A DNA stretch of 12,696 bases from Ectocarpus siliculosus (lineage: Eukaryota > Sar > Phaeophyceae > Ectocarpales > Ectocarpaceae). The notes under the pieces were generated by a model. The model had not been told where the DNA came from. It did not search any database and saw only the letters and a list, made by a program, of their open reading frames with translations. Positions 1 through 9,648 of the stretch are shown in pieces (the stretch's first letter is position 1; every line of letters starts with the position of its first letter). Location: the NCBI GenBank assembly GCA_000310025.1, contig FN648551.1, positions 36,052 through 48,747 of the forward strand, written 5' to 3'. The position numbers and the translations under genes were made by a program.

Positions 1-215
1 CGTCTTTTCTTGCCGGTGAGTAGATAGATGTTGCTGGTGGGCAGCGCCCCGTGTAGTAGGTCGGGGGAGACTTACGGTGCGTTGAGCTGTTGCGGGACTG
101 AGGGCGTGGTGGGGTACGCCGGAGGTCGGACCCGAGGAGGCGCTGCTGCCCACGTCCGCCCGCACCCGCAGGAGGGGGGCGGGAGCGGAAGAAGCAGGAG
201 TCGTCGGCGTTTTAG

Positions 216-351
216 CAGCAGGGGTCAACAGAGACAGCTGCGACGGCTGGAGTGGGTTGAGCAGGATGATGCGGCGGCGGATGTTTTTGCGCCTTGCCAG
301 CGTCGAGGCTGGTGGGTGATGTTGTTGGTTGCTGTGTGCGCGCTGGCTTGA
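216..351 (+). CDS. Possible terminal exon of an upstream gene
   Basis: A pyrimidine-containing acceptor (GTTTTAG, optionally followed by two CAGs) at about 209-221 precedes a frame that runs to a TGA at 349-351. It encodes a polar helix-like stretch (RQLRRLEWVEQDDAAADVF) and then a short hydrophobic tail (WWVMLLVAVCALA). If the GTGAGT near position 16 is the donor of the preceding exon, this could be the 3' end of a gene starting outside the window. No domain is recognised and the opposite strand is also open, so this is a weak call. Confidence 0.15.
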
Positions 352-467
352 GGCTTGAAGCTATCCTTCTCGGGCCTCTCCCATCCTGCAGCTTGCCGAG
401 GTCTGGTGACGTCTCTCTCCCTCCCCCCCTCTCTGGTGCAATGGGCGCCCACACACACCACAGTCTT

Positions 468-555
468 CAGCTCACACGCACTGCGTCGATACCTCTGCAC
501 ACACACCATTCTCGCAGCTCGCACAGCGTCGATATCTCTGGCACACTATGTTCCT
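468..555. repeat. Imperfect tandem duplication, two copies of about 45 bp
   Basis: The block CAGCTC-R-CAC...GCGTCGATAYCTCTG...CACAC occurs at 468-505 and again at 515-546, with a small indel and point differences. It lies in noncoding upstream DNA and looks like a local slippage or duplication product. No function is visible. Confidence 0.6.
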
Positions 556-1165
556 CTCGGAGTATAATAATAATAGTACAGTGGGATACAACATTTCTCC
601 CAAGTTGGTTACTACTGTATCCCCGCCTAATATACCAGCCAATAGCCCAATGTCCACGCTCGCCTGCCCACGACCAACAAACGACAGCAAGCGTCCACGA
701 CAAGTACTAGATCGGGCGCGTCCAGTTCGTGGACCCCGTGCTCGCTTCTCAGTGCTCGCAACACGGAGACTAATGTGTTGATGTCAGTTACAATTGTGCC
801 GCATTTTTATCCACACTCGCCCAGAGAGGGAGAATGAACTTCAATAATTCTCTCAAACTAGGAGTGGGCTCGGCGTTTGTAAGTAAGTGGTATGCAGATA
901 AATATCCCAGTACGCGAACGAGATGTTTGATCGACTCTTGGAATCTTGATCTCTCCTCGTGTTCTACTGCTGTGTAGGAGTATCATACGCATGAGAGCTC
1001 TGCAGTTGGTCTCACTGGTTGAAGTCTGGCACGCCTCTGGTATATTTTTACTCTTTGCCGCTCGACACCGAATGCGATCCCACCTGTGAAACAACTGAAC
1101 ACCACGTCTGACGACACTTTCCAAAACCGTATACAACGGCATGCATTGAAATGCAAGGCGCGTCG

Positions 1166-1178
1166 CTACTACTGCTGT
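1166..1178 (+). repeat. Dispersed 13-mer, copy 1
   Basis: Exact copy of CTACTACTGCTGT, also present at 6208-6220 and 8008-8020. It lies upstream of the ankyrin gene, outside any supported exon. The core ACTGCTGT recurs at further sites in the window. Function unknown. Confidence 0.7.
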
Positions 1179-1271
1179 AAGCTCACAGATCCCTCGGGTG
1201 GGGGGTGATATTAGGCGTCATCTGACCTGCCCGCCCCCTACCCTCACCCGCCGGCAGAAAACTACAGCAGT
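1171..1271. repeat. Short element bounded by 9-bp inverted repeats
   Basis: ACTGCTGTA at 1171-1179 is the reverse complement of TACAGCAGT at 1263-1271, bounding about 101 bp. The interior has a G-rich run (about 1196-1207) and a C-rich run (about 1229-1250) that could pair. It could be a small foldback or MITE-like element, but no target-site duplication was recognised. Confidence 0.35.
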
Positions 1272-1929
1272 GCTCTGCAACCGCATCTATAGTCCCAGCA
1301 GCCTGGGTCGTCATGAGACTGCTTATCCTCATGCATCGCTAACTTCAAGTGAAACACCGGATACCTGTGGTTGAAGATCGCCTGTGACGGCAGCAGCGCA
1401 GCCCTTGTCGGGGGCTGCCCCAGTGGCAGCACTGCACGATGACGCTGTTGCCGAGGACAGCGATCTACCTCTCGCGAAGGATGCGACTGAGACCCAAGCA
1501 GGTAAAACATTGGCTCGGAACGCCCTGCTTGATGCCACCAGCATCGCTGCCGGCACAGCAGATCGAGGAAACAACATGCTACACCGGCCCTGGGCCGCCA
1601 GAGTGTCTCCCACGATGAACTCTCCGTCAGAAAAAAAAAAAAAAGGCGAGAACGAAAAAAATGTCGACGGTTTCACTTTTCGACGGCGGGAGGCAAGAAG
1701 CGGAGGGAGCGAGAGGACGATATTCGCGTGCACGCGCGTATCGTACCACGGACTCTCAGAGAATAACCAGGGAACGCAGTTCGCGCCCGACCGATCGCAA
1801 GTAGGGCTCTGCAGGGGGATGTTTTGAGGTGCTTGCACGACGAGGAAGTCATCTTGGTCGTGTATCAGATTCATACAGAGTCCGTCTTTTGTTCCCGACC
1901 ATCACTGCGGGGGGACCGTGTGTGCGCCG

Positions 1930-4900
1930 ATGGTCAACTTGCATGATCTGGCCAGTAAGGGAGACTTGGAGGGAGTCCGCAAGTTCCTGGCACGTTCAGC
2001 CGCGAAAATAAACAATACGGACAAGGCAGGACAAACGCCTCTCCATATTGCAGCAAAAGGGTGAGCTCAAATATTCACGTGCTGCTGATATACACCGAAG
2101 GTGTGTACGGTATCTGACGCCTGAATAAATACTGTAAGACGAATGTACACACACTTTGATTTTAATTGCTGGAACTGACGTGCTTTCATCGGCCGGCCGG
2201 TTAGCGTTGTTGGAACTGATTGATACATTGTATATCATACACAGATAATGGCTTTAAGCGTTTTTGGTTGTTTTCAACGCATGGACTGACGTCGCTGCGG
2301 TACAAGCACCTTTGGACGAACTCAGCGCATTAGCATTGCACTCGATTATTAAACCACAAGTGCCCTTCCACATCAAAATCGAGCAACCAGCGAAGGGTGA
2401 CTTGTAAAGATTAGTCGACATATTCGACACCTCCTCTACATACATATGTAGGCATCTCTCACCTCCGCAGAGAAGCGGCCAATTCAGGCCTCTGCTGTGT
2501 GAGTAAGACGAGAGCACCGACGAGGACGACTTGCAATCGGCCAGACTTCTCTAGAGATCTGCTGCATCAGCGGCTGAAACAGATAAACCACTTAACAGAG
2601 TATTCCTCAATGTCATACTTGACCCCACAGTTGTCAACCGCCACTTTTATGTCACCGTACGCCCTCAATTGCCTCTCTCGTCTCAACCAACGGAAAAGCG
2701 TTCGCGACCCACGGTCACCTAGGACAATTCCTCGCGACACGTGCCTTAATTTGCCAACGTGGCAAGGGTTCATCTGTTCCCTCGCTCAAACAGCGCGCGG
2801 AACTTTCTACTGAGTTCGATATACCGCTTGGATTCTTCGATAGCCCATTCCTTGAAGGCATTTCCTGACTAGAAACAAAAGTCGACAGCCTACAGTAGGA
2901 CCCTTCCTTGAAGTTCGACCATGTCTATTCGCCCAAGCCGCTTTTCCCCTCAAAATGCTTCTTTCCTCCTTCAATTGATGGGACGTCGGCAACAAACTGC
3001 ACGTGGTGTACGAACCCCCTATTTCAGAGGTCATGTTGAGGTCTGTCGGGAACTACTTGCGTCCGTCGCGAGCGTGGACATCGAGGACACCAAGCACACC
3101 ACACCTCTACTGCTCGCTGTAGAGAACAACAGAGCCAAGGTGGCGCAAGTTTTATGCGAAGCAGGTGCATCGACCAGCGCCGGCCTGCAAACTTCAGGTA
3201 CGTTTGGAGCAGTTACTTCCTCGGGAAGTTGTCGATCTGCGCTCTGGCGTGGGATAGAACGACAGATCCACGTGCGTGCTGTTGCGCACCGGTACATGGT
3301 AACGTGGAAGACATAAGCGTCGACCGCGTTTGGGCATATGAGGCCAAGGCGGGAAAAATCATCCTGTGGAATTTGACCATTCCCGCGCATCTCATTCATT
3401 CCTGCTTCGAAACAAATTCTCTCCATACATCATGAACCCTCGTGGGACTAGTCTAGACTAAAGCTTTCGCCGGGCATGCAGGGTGAACCCTAACCCGACC
3501 TCCGATCGCAGCCGTTCTTGAGCATCCTTGCTGGCTCACACAACCCTGACGCTAACTCCAGCCTTGGCCGCGACCCGGGGACCCAGCGACCTTGTGACAC
3601 GAAGACACCATATTGGTTGTGGTGCACGTTTGGTGTAGCGGTTCTGTCTCCGAAAATAATTGCACATACACGCACCCGGCGTGCCTCCCGTTTCTCACCA
3701 GACGGTCGGTCACCACTGCACATCGCGGCGAACAAAGGATTCGTCGAGTGTGCAGAAGTCCTGCTGCAGCACGGCGCACCGATTGACACGAGTCGTAACA
3801 GGTGAGTGGGCGTTGCTCTGTGAGGACGCTGCCGACGAGATCTTTCTCACACGCCAGCTACTGGGTAACCTCCGCAGCTGCACAGACAGACAAGTCTGCA
3901 CTATCTGGATGGGTATCGTAGATAGATACGGCGTACAGCAGTTGTATCTTGTCTTCTGCCAGCTTGTGGTACACGACATCGGATTACACCACGTCGCAAG
4001 CACCAAGCTGAACTTGCCCTCTGTGCTCTCACCCCTGCACCGGACACGTAGCCTAACCCCCCTCCCCGCCCCCCACCGACATCCAACGCCACGCTCGGTG
4101 ACATGTTGCCTACAAAAGTTCAGAATTTACGAACATAGTCCCATGCAAAAAATGTTCACACGATAACGCGTGTACACTACATCGCTTTCTCAGCGTACCA
4201 TCTATCTATATGTATGTAGAAGCCGAAATCATACCATTAGGCTAGTCAGCTCTGACTGTTGTCTAAGGGTTTGACTTCGGCTTCAATACGTCCCACTTGC
4301 ATCAGACACCACCGACAACGCTGGGAAATCGTGATGCTCCATTCGGAAAAATTATACATCTACCGTTGATGACGACGGGATCGTTTTCGGCCGGGCGCCA
4401 GGTGGGGTAACCTCCCCGAGGAGGACTGCGTGGTGTCCGAAATACGTACACTGATCGCGGCGGCGCGCCAAGAGCGCGATGCCGCCGGTCCCGTTGCCGG
4501 TGTTGCTGGCAGCTCTCCGTACAACCCGTACGCGGCGTCGGCGCCACCGCCGATGGAAGAGCGGAAGGAGGGAGTCGGCTTTCCTCCGGGTTGTTCTTCG
4601 CCACAGGCTCCGCCGTCGTGTGAGTGAGTGTGGATCTGCACAAGGGGGGGCACCACCGGTGGTGGAACTAACAACGTGTTCTTTGACTGGATCAGTAGCG
4701 GTGTCTCTCCGGACAACAGAGGTTGGTGTTGTGCGCTTGGACCAGCTAGAACTCGTTTTTTGTTCCCAGCCGATGGTATGACCGTTGTGCTCGCCTTGCA
4801 GCGAGCGTTGGTTCGGTATTGCTTGGTAGAGAAACTATCAGAGGATGCTCACAAGAATACAACTAAGTGGTACGAATTACTGCTTCATGAAGGAACGTCG

Positions 4901-4960
4901 TGTTTTTCAGTTCTTAAGCGACAGTATCTGCACGCGCTCGACCGTTTTCCCGCTGGATGA
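1930..4960 (+). CDS. Ankyrin-repeat protein, five exons, 222 aa
   Basis: Exons are 1930-2060, 3028-3197, 3702-3801, 4402-4619 and 4911-4960 (TGA 4958-4960), 669 nt in total. Donors are GTGAGC, GTACGT, GTGAGT and GTGAGT, all acceptors end in AG, and intron phases 2,1,2,1 keep one frame throughout. The protein begins MVNLHDLASKGDLEGVRKFL. Ankyrin units sit at about residues 2-33, 34-66, 67-100 and 101-133, with TPLHIAA at 36-42 and SPLHIAA at 104-110, each followed by a second helix of the type GHVEVCRELL or GFVECAEVLL. A degenerate fifth unit starts at RWGNLPEED (134-142). The C-terminal tail is Ala/Pro-rich and ends FLKRQYLHALDRFPAG. Ankyrin repeats are protein-binding scaffolds; no catalytic domain, signal peptide or membrane segment is visible, so a soluble adaptor is likely. 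Splice junctions fall inside repeats. The last exon is the least certain: if intron 4 is retained, translation stops at 4625-4627. The partner and pathway cannot be read from sequence. Confidence 0.85.
2061..3027 (+). other. Intron 1 of the ankyrin gene
   Basis: GTGAGC donor at 2061, AG acceptor ending at 3027, 967 bp. It splits an ankyrin glycine codon (GG|A) exactly where the AAKGGHVEV consensus requires continuity. The interior shows open stretches on the minus strand (about 2254-2517 and 2567-2773) with no recognisable domain. Nothing else is supported inside. Confidence 0.8.
3198..3701 (+). other. Intron 2 of the ankyrin gene
   Basis: GTACGT donor at 3198, TTTCTCACCAG acceptor ending at 3701, 504 bp, phase 1. 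It separates the third and fourth ankyrin repeats. I see no gene or structured element inside. Confidence 0.8.
3802..4401 (+). other. Intron 3 of the ankyrin gene
   Basis: GTGAGT donor at 3802, CGCCAG acceptor ending at 4401, 600 bp, phase 2. It contains one reverse-orientation copy of the dispersed ACTGCTGT motif (3935-3942), a C-rich tract at about 4049-4077 and short GATA/TATC runs. No coding content is supported. Confidence 0.75.
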
Positions 4961-5410
4961 ATGTTGAACGCGCGTGCCGGGTACATAGACCACGAGTCTA
5001 TCAGCCCTAGCCAGAGCACAGGCGCGGAGGGAAATATGTAGTGGAGAGGGACGACAGGAAAGCCCTGCCCCCCCTCGTCGTAAGCACGCAAGGCCACCAG
5101 CATGGGAGGGGATTACTGGGTCGGGTGCTATGTGCCGGAGCGGTAGAGGCGGCTCACGCCGTACCACCACGCGTCGTGTGTGGCGCTTGCCCCCGCCGAG
5201 CTATGTAGATAGACGATATGTTCGCAATGTTTGTCGCCGCGAAGTACATGACGCCAAAACCACAAGTATGTTTTATGTGAGCACTATTAATAGAAACAGA
5301 TTCCCCGCCCACTCGCCACCCTTCACATGTCCCTACTACGATTCCGGCTGCGACTGCGCCAACTTCAACGGTCGATCGTTAGTGCAGCTTTTCGCTCAGC
5401 CCTCCTCGGT

Positions 5411-5424
5411 AGTACGTACGTACT
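5411..5424. repeat. Perfect 14-bp palindrome
   Basis: AGTACGTACGTACT equals its own reverse complement. It contains a short GTAC repeat and may simply be a microsatellite-like sequence, although a dimeric protein site is possible. It lies 450 bp downstream of the ankyrin stop codon. Confidence 0.6.
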
Positions 5425-5595
5425 TGTTGGTTGAGTATGGTTCAGTCTAAACTATATGTAGTCGCGGCCGAGTTTAGATACTCTTGCCGGCTACGCTCTT
5501 TGCACTCCTTGTTTGCATACTATGCGTTGTAGAGTGATGAGAGATTTCTTACCTCTGTCACACCGGTCTTCTTCTTCTCCTTGGAGACGGAGAGG

Positions 5596-5617
5596 CGGAC
5601 GGACGGACGGACGGACG
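5596..5617. repeat. (CGGA)n microsatellite
   Basis: Five full CGGA units plus CG. It lies in noncoding spacer and is a likely site of length polymorphism. Confidence 0.9.
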
Positions 5618-6207
5618 TGCATTCGTTCCGGGAACGAGGGCCGCGGGGACAGTGTTGTTGTTGTAACTGCTGTTGTATATGTTGAGATAGTGAGGGCAAC
5701 GTTTTTCCATCTCGGCCAACTTGCAGGCGCGGGCAACGGTCGTGCGTTGCGTTTCGGTGTTGGCGAGACACGTGCAGCCGCTTCCGCAGATTACCAACAA
5801 GATCGACCGGCGCATGTGCATACAACCTTTTTGCCTACTGCCTCTGCTCCGCATGCCACACGACACAACGAATGACGACGACGAGAAGGCCGGACTCGGT
5901 TCGTTTGGGCGGCCTTTGAAACCCGATTCCTCTACAACAACAATAACTATCGATGCTTCGCTTGGGGTCGGTGGAAACACACTCTCAAGCACTTTTGCTA
6001 TCCTATCGTTCGGGCATACGACGATCTTCCCGTCGCAGTCGAAAAGGTGCGACATGTACAACGTGCATGCGTCATCTGGGGGAGGTGGTATTCTGCGTTA
6101 TGCGTGTGCCTTTGAAATGTCCATCTTATACGTTTCTATGGAATAAGATCACAAACCAGAACCTGTACCCTGGAGAAACCTGTTCACCAGTCACCCTCTC
6201 TGTCGCT

Positions 6208-6220
6208 CTACTACTGCTGT
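6208..6220 (+). repeat. Dispersed 13-mer, copy 2
   Basis: Exact CTACTACTGCTGT, preceded by CT as in the copy at 8008-8020. It lies about 420 bp before the start codon of the second gene. Confidence 0.7.
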
Positions 6221-6643
6221 CTATCAATTGAATGTGGTGTCGACCCGACGCGTGGCTGGACGCCCAATTTCAAACGAGGGGGGGGGCACACGGACGGACT
6301 TTCCGCATTCCCCCCTACCCGTGACAAATTACATTTTCAACCCGTGGGCGGGGGTAGCGGGTAGCATGGTGTTTTTTTTTCGCCGCAGTGCACAGAGAGA
6401 CAGACGGAGACGCACAAACGCATCGACGCTGCTTGCTGGCACGCCAACAGGCTGTCTGCGCTTGCTCGTGACACTCTGACCTCTGGCGTTGCTAAACTGG
6501 GCCCTGTGGGTGTGCGGCGTTCCCAGGGAAACGCTCATCAGGTCCAGCGAGCGACCTTGACGATTTTGAAAAATATTTGAACGAATCAACCCCAGACACA
6601 CACAAGCGGGACACAAGAGAGACGTTCGTTGGGGGAGAGAGAC

Positions 6644-9594
6644 ATGGCGTCGACTTCCGGCGATGCTCCTGTCGGCGCCAAGGCTGCTCGTGGTCGAGGG
6701 GGGGCGGGATCTAGGCGAGGGAGCGCTAGCAGCGGCGGTAGTGCTCATCACGATGTCGTGGATCTGTCTACTCTGGATAACAGCAGCGCGGGCTCGGATG
6801 GATCTGACGCTGATGGTGCTTCTGGGACGGAGGTGGGGATAAGGAGAGCGAGATAGCATGTCGGTGTACTCGTTCTCGCACGCTGGGGGAGAGCATTGCT
6901 TGTGTTTGGCGGCCGGGCTACTGCTTGTGATAAAGGGGAGGTGGTGTTGTTGTCTCTGCCCGTTGTACTTAGTGTCGTGTATATCGGTTTTTGGAATACC
7001 CTGAGGAATACTCTTTGTAGGGCCGAATTATGCTTACCCCAGCATTGACTCGCGTAAATAAGGTTAGGCGTGTACCCTTTTGGCTCGTCTGTTTTGGCGC
7101 GTGTGTGGCGTTCAAGACGCGGGGTGGCTTGGGGACTCTGGGTGGGAGGAGTAGCTTGCCAGCTGGGTGGCCTTCATTCACTGCCGTGAGGTGGCCACCT
7201 TAGGCTGCGTGTCTACAGTAGCTTGGCGCTAGCGAACATGATACCCAACCCCGGTGTATCGCTACGACAACATCGACCTTTACCCCCACCCCACCGCTAA
7301 GGGTAAGGTCGCTTCGTTCACCCATCTGTTTTCCTTTTTTTTTTTTAATTCTCCTGGTTTCCGCCCGCCGTGGCTCTGCGAGTTAATTCTCGATGCACAC
7401 TGCACGTTATTCTGTTGCTTTCCCCCCTGGATTTCAAATTTGCCCCATTGCCAGTCGCGGGATACCGATCGAAAGCAAAGAGAGCGTATGTACCCCCAAC
7501 GCTGTATCTTCGCCAACGGCTAAGATCCGAGCGCAGCACAGCACGGCACCGCACTACTTGTACTGCTGTAGCGTAGCACCCGCAACCTAGTGTCTGTAGC
7601 TGTAGAGGACGACGACGTAAGTTTCGTTTTTGAATTCCGCAATTCGCAACGATACTTCAGCCAGTGTCACGTTCGAGAAGGTGATTCAACCACTGATGGT
7701 CAAAACTGCTGTGTTGTAATACACAGCAGTGTACGATTGAGGCACAGGCTTCCTTCCCATTGGCCTATGTACGTAAGACTACTGCCGTAGCCTGTGTTTG
7801 CCAACGCCCACACGGATTGTGCTACCGCCAGTTGGAAGTCCAGGCTACGGCAGCAGAAGGCTAGGTCTTTCGTTTCTAGCCGTCCTCTTGCGCGGCGCTG
7901 CTAAACGCATTTGATCTACGCACGGGCCTTGTCGTGTTAGGTAGCAGCTCCTTGCGACTAGCCTACCATCGTACTACACAACGCCAACACCAGTGTCCAG
8001 GAGGCCTCTACTACTGCTGTAACGTCGATGCCCTTGCGAGGCCCGATCGCTAATGACAACCACTGCTAGTTTGCGTTTTTGTTGTTGTGTGGGCGCGCGA
8101 GCCGCTCGCGGGAATCGGTGTGTCGAACAGGTCCTGCTGGTTGCTTCTGGCGCTGTTGCACCGGAATAGATACAAGGCGCGCTTGCGGTTGCAAATGCGT
8201 TTCACATTTTGATCCCCGTCTTGGCGAGTGGTAGCAACCCACCGAGCCGCAGCAACTCCGGGCAGATAGCGCACAACCGTAGTGGTGTAAAGCTTCCTTC
8301 GCTTCCCATTTGTATCACTGCAAGCGCCCTTGGCCTAGATCCTGACCCCCGCCGCCCCTCTCGCTTGCTGTCCGCGGTTGTTGCTTCCGGTTGTCCGCCG
8401 TCCCTGGTTCGTTTTCAGAAGAAAAAAGGCGGCGGAGGTGATACGGGGAAGCACAAGAACGGTGCCGATGATGCTGAGGCAAAGAAACGAGAGCAGAGGG
8501 TGAGTGGTGCCCTGCCAGATGGTTGCCAGTAGTAATTATGCTATTCGGTTAGTTTTTGTTGCCACGCTACCGAACTTGTTCGTCTCTGCCGTTGTGTTGT
8601 TGCTGCTTCGGTTTTTGGTGCCCGCCCCCGTTGGGAGACCCGGCCTCCTCATCGTGCAGCGATAAGAAGTCGGCACCTATTGTACGACGCGTCTGATTTC
8701 GCTGGGTTGTCGAAACGCGGTCGATGAAAATCGCACCCATCGGCGGTGGTGGAACCCATGTCTATCGACACTTTTTCTTTGTCGGAACACGTCGTGCCTT
8801 GGCCTTGCGTAGAGTTGGGGATTCGGTTACGATGTGGAAAGTGTGGCGCATTTCGGCGGAAACATAGGCAAGTGCATAGGGCCATTGCCAGACGGCCGAG
8901 AGACAGAGCAGGGAGAGATCCCAAGCGGGTGCCGCGGCATGCGCTACGCGTAGAAGCTGCCTCAGTGACCATGATGACTCATTGAAGCGCTTTCTGTTTT
9001 GGTTGTTGCACTGAGACTGAAGTATTTTGATCGGCCAGGCGGTCGGTGCGGTCGGTGCTAGGAATCAAGACACACGGAGACGCTTTTCTGTTGTCCAATT
9101 CCTGCGCCCCCCCTGTGGGTAGAACGTTTTGACTGGAACGAGTGTTCCCCACTATCATACGACTGCTGTTGTATATACTTTAGTTTCAGTGGTCAGCCGG
9201 TTAGCTCGGCCGACACTACCGCAAGAAGCACACCCACCCACCCACCAATTTTGTAATTCCCCCCGACTCCTCTATCTCTACTGATGTCCATTCAGGCAAG
9301 GGCGAATGAGCGAAAGAGGGAGAGACGAGCGGAAGTCAGGGCTCAAGCCTTGTGAGTGTGGTATGCACACAGTTGTGGTGGTGCTTAGTTTTTTGCAAAA
9401 GTAAGGCGCCTGCCTGTGCCATCGTTGCTGTCACGCGGGCCCGTGTGTAGCAATAGCAACGTGTGTGACGACACGCATCTTGTCTACGGTAAGTTTTGCC
9501 CAGCGGCGCCAACAACATCAGCCGGACTTTTGTGTGATGTCGCGGTTGTGTACCTTGGACCTGGAGACTCACCAGGAGACAGTGAGTGCATGGA

Positions 9595-9648
<54 letters not shown>

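Larger units (their letters stand above)
1..1929. other. Upstream region of the ankyrin gene
   Basis: No gene is securely supported here. A GTGAGT near position 16 could be the donor of an exon lying mostly off the window. A dispersed motif lies at 966-973 and 1166-1178, an inverted repeat spans 1171-1271, and a poly-A run lies at about 1631-1644. The segment from about 1384 to 1827 is open on both strands and Ala-rich in each reading, so strand and reality are undecided. The last 60-100 bases before 1930 presumably include the 5' UTR and start site of the ankyrin gene, but I see no TATA box or other recognisable core promoter. Confidence 0.5.
4961..6643. other. Spacer and probable UTRs between the two genes
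   Basis: This holds the probable 3' UTR of the ankyrin gene and the 5' region of the following gene. Contents are a 14-bp palindrome (5411-5424), a (CGGA)n microsatellite (5596-5617), two copies of the dispersed motif (5666-5673 and 6208-6220), and a stretch at about 5558-6146 open on both strands. None of these ORFs shows a recognised domain or clear splice support, so no gene is called. Confidence 0.5.
6833..8418 (+). other. Intron 1 of the second gene
   Basis: A weak GTGGGG donor at 6833 and a good GTTCGTTTTCAG acceptor ending at 8418 bound 1586 bp, phase 0. This is the longest intron in the window. It carries the three-hairpin cluster (7705-7881), copies of the dispersed motif at 7562-7569, 7705-7730 and 8008-8020, and a T-run at about 7335-7346. 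A small phase-compatible exon inside it cannot be excluded. Confidence 0.6.

Noticed and set aside
990-1040. tRNA or tRNA-derived SINE, from the segments AGCTCTGCAGTTGG and GGTTGAAGTC
   Set aside because: The A-box-like and B-box-like parts are too close together, and no cloverleaf or acceptor stem forms.
2254-2813. Open frames on both strands in intron 1 of the ankyrin gene, considered as a transposon ORF remnant
   Set aside because: No reverse transcriptase, integrase or transposase motif could be recognised and there are no flanking terminal repeats.
3482-3500. Telomere-like AACCCTAACCC
   Set aside because: Only about one and a half units, inside an intron; not an interstitial telomere array.
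5596-5736. Arg/Ser/Pro-rich minus-strand peptides around 5600
   Set aside because: These are translations of the (CGGA)n microsatellite and adjacent low-complexity DNA.
9451-9488. Possible 38-nt microexon between TAG and GTAAGT in the second gene
   Set aside because: Including it shifts the phase from 2 to 1, while the next exon's acceptors all need phase 2. Skipping it keeps the frame.
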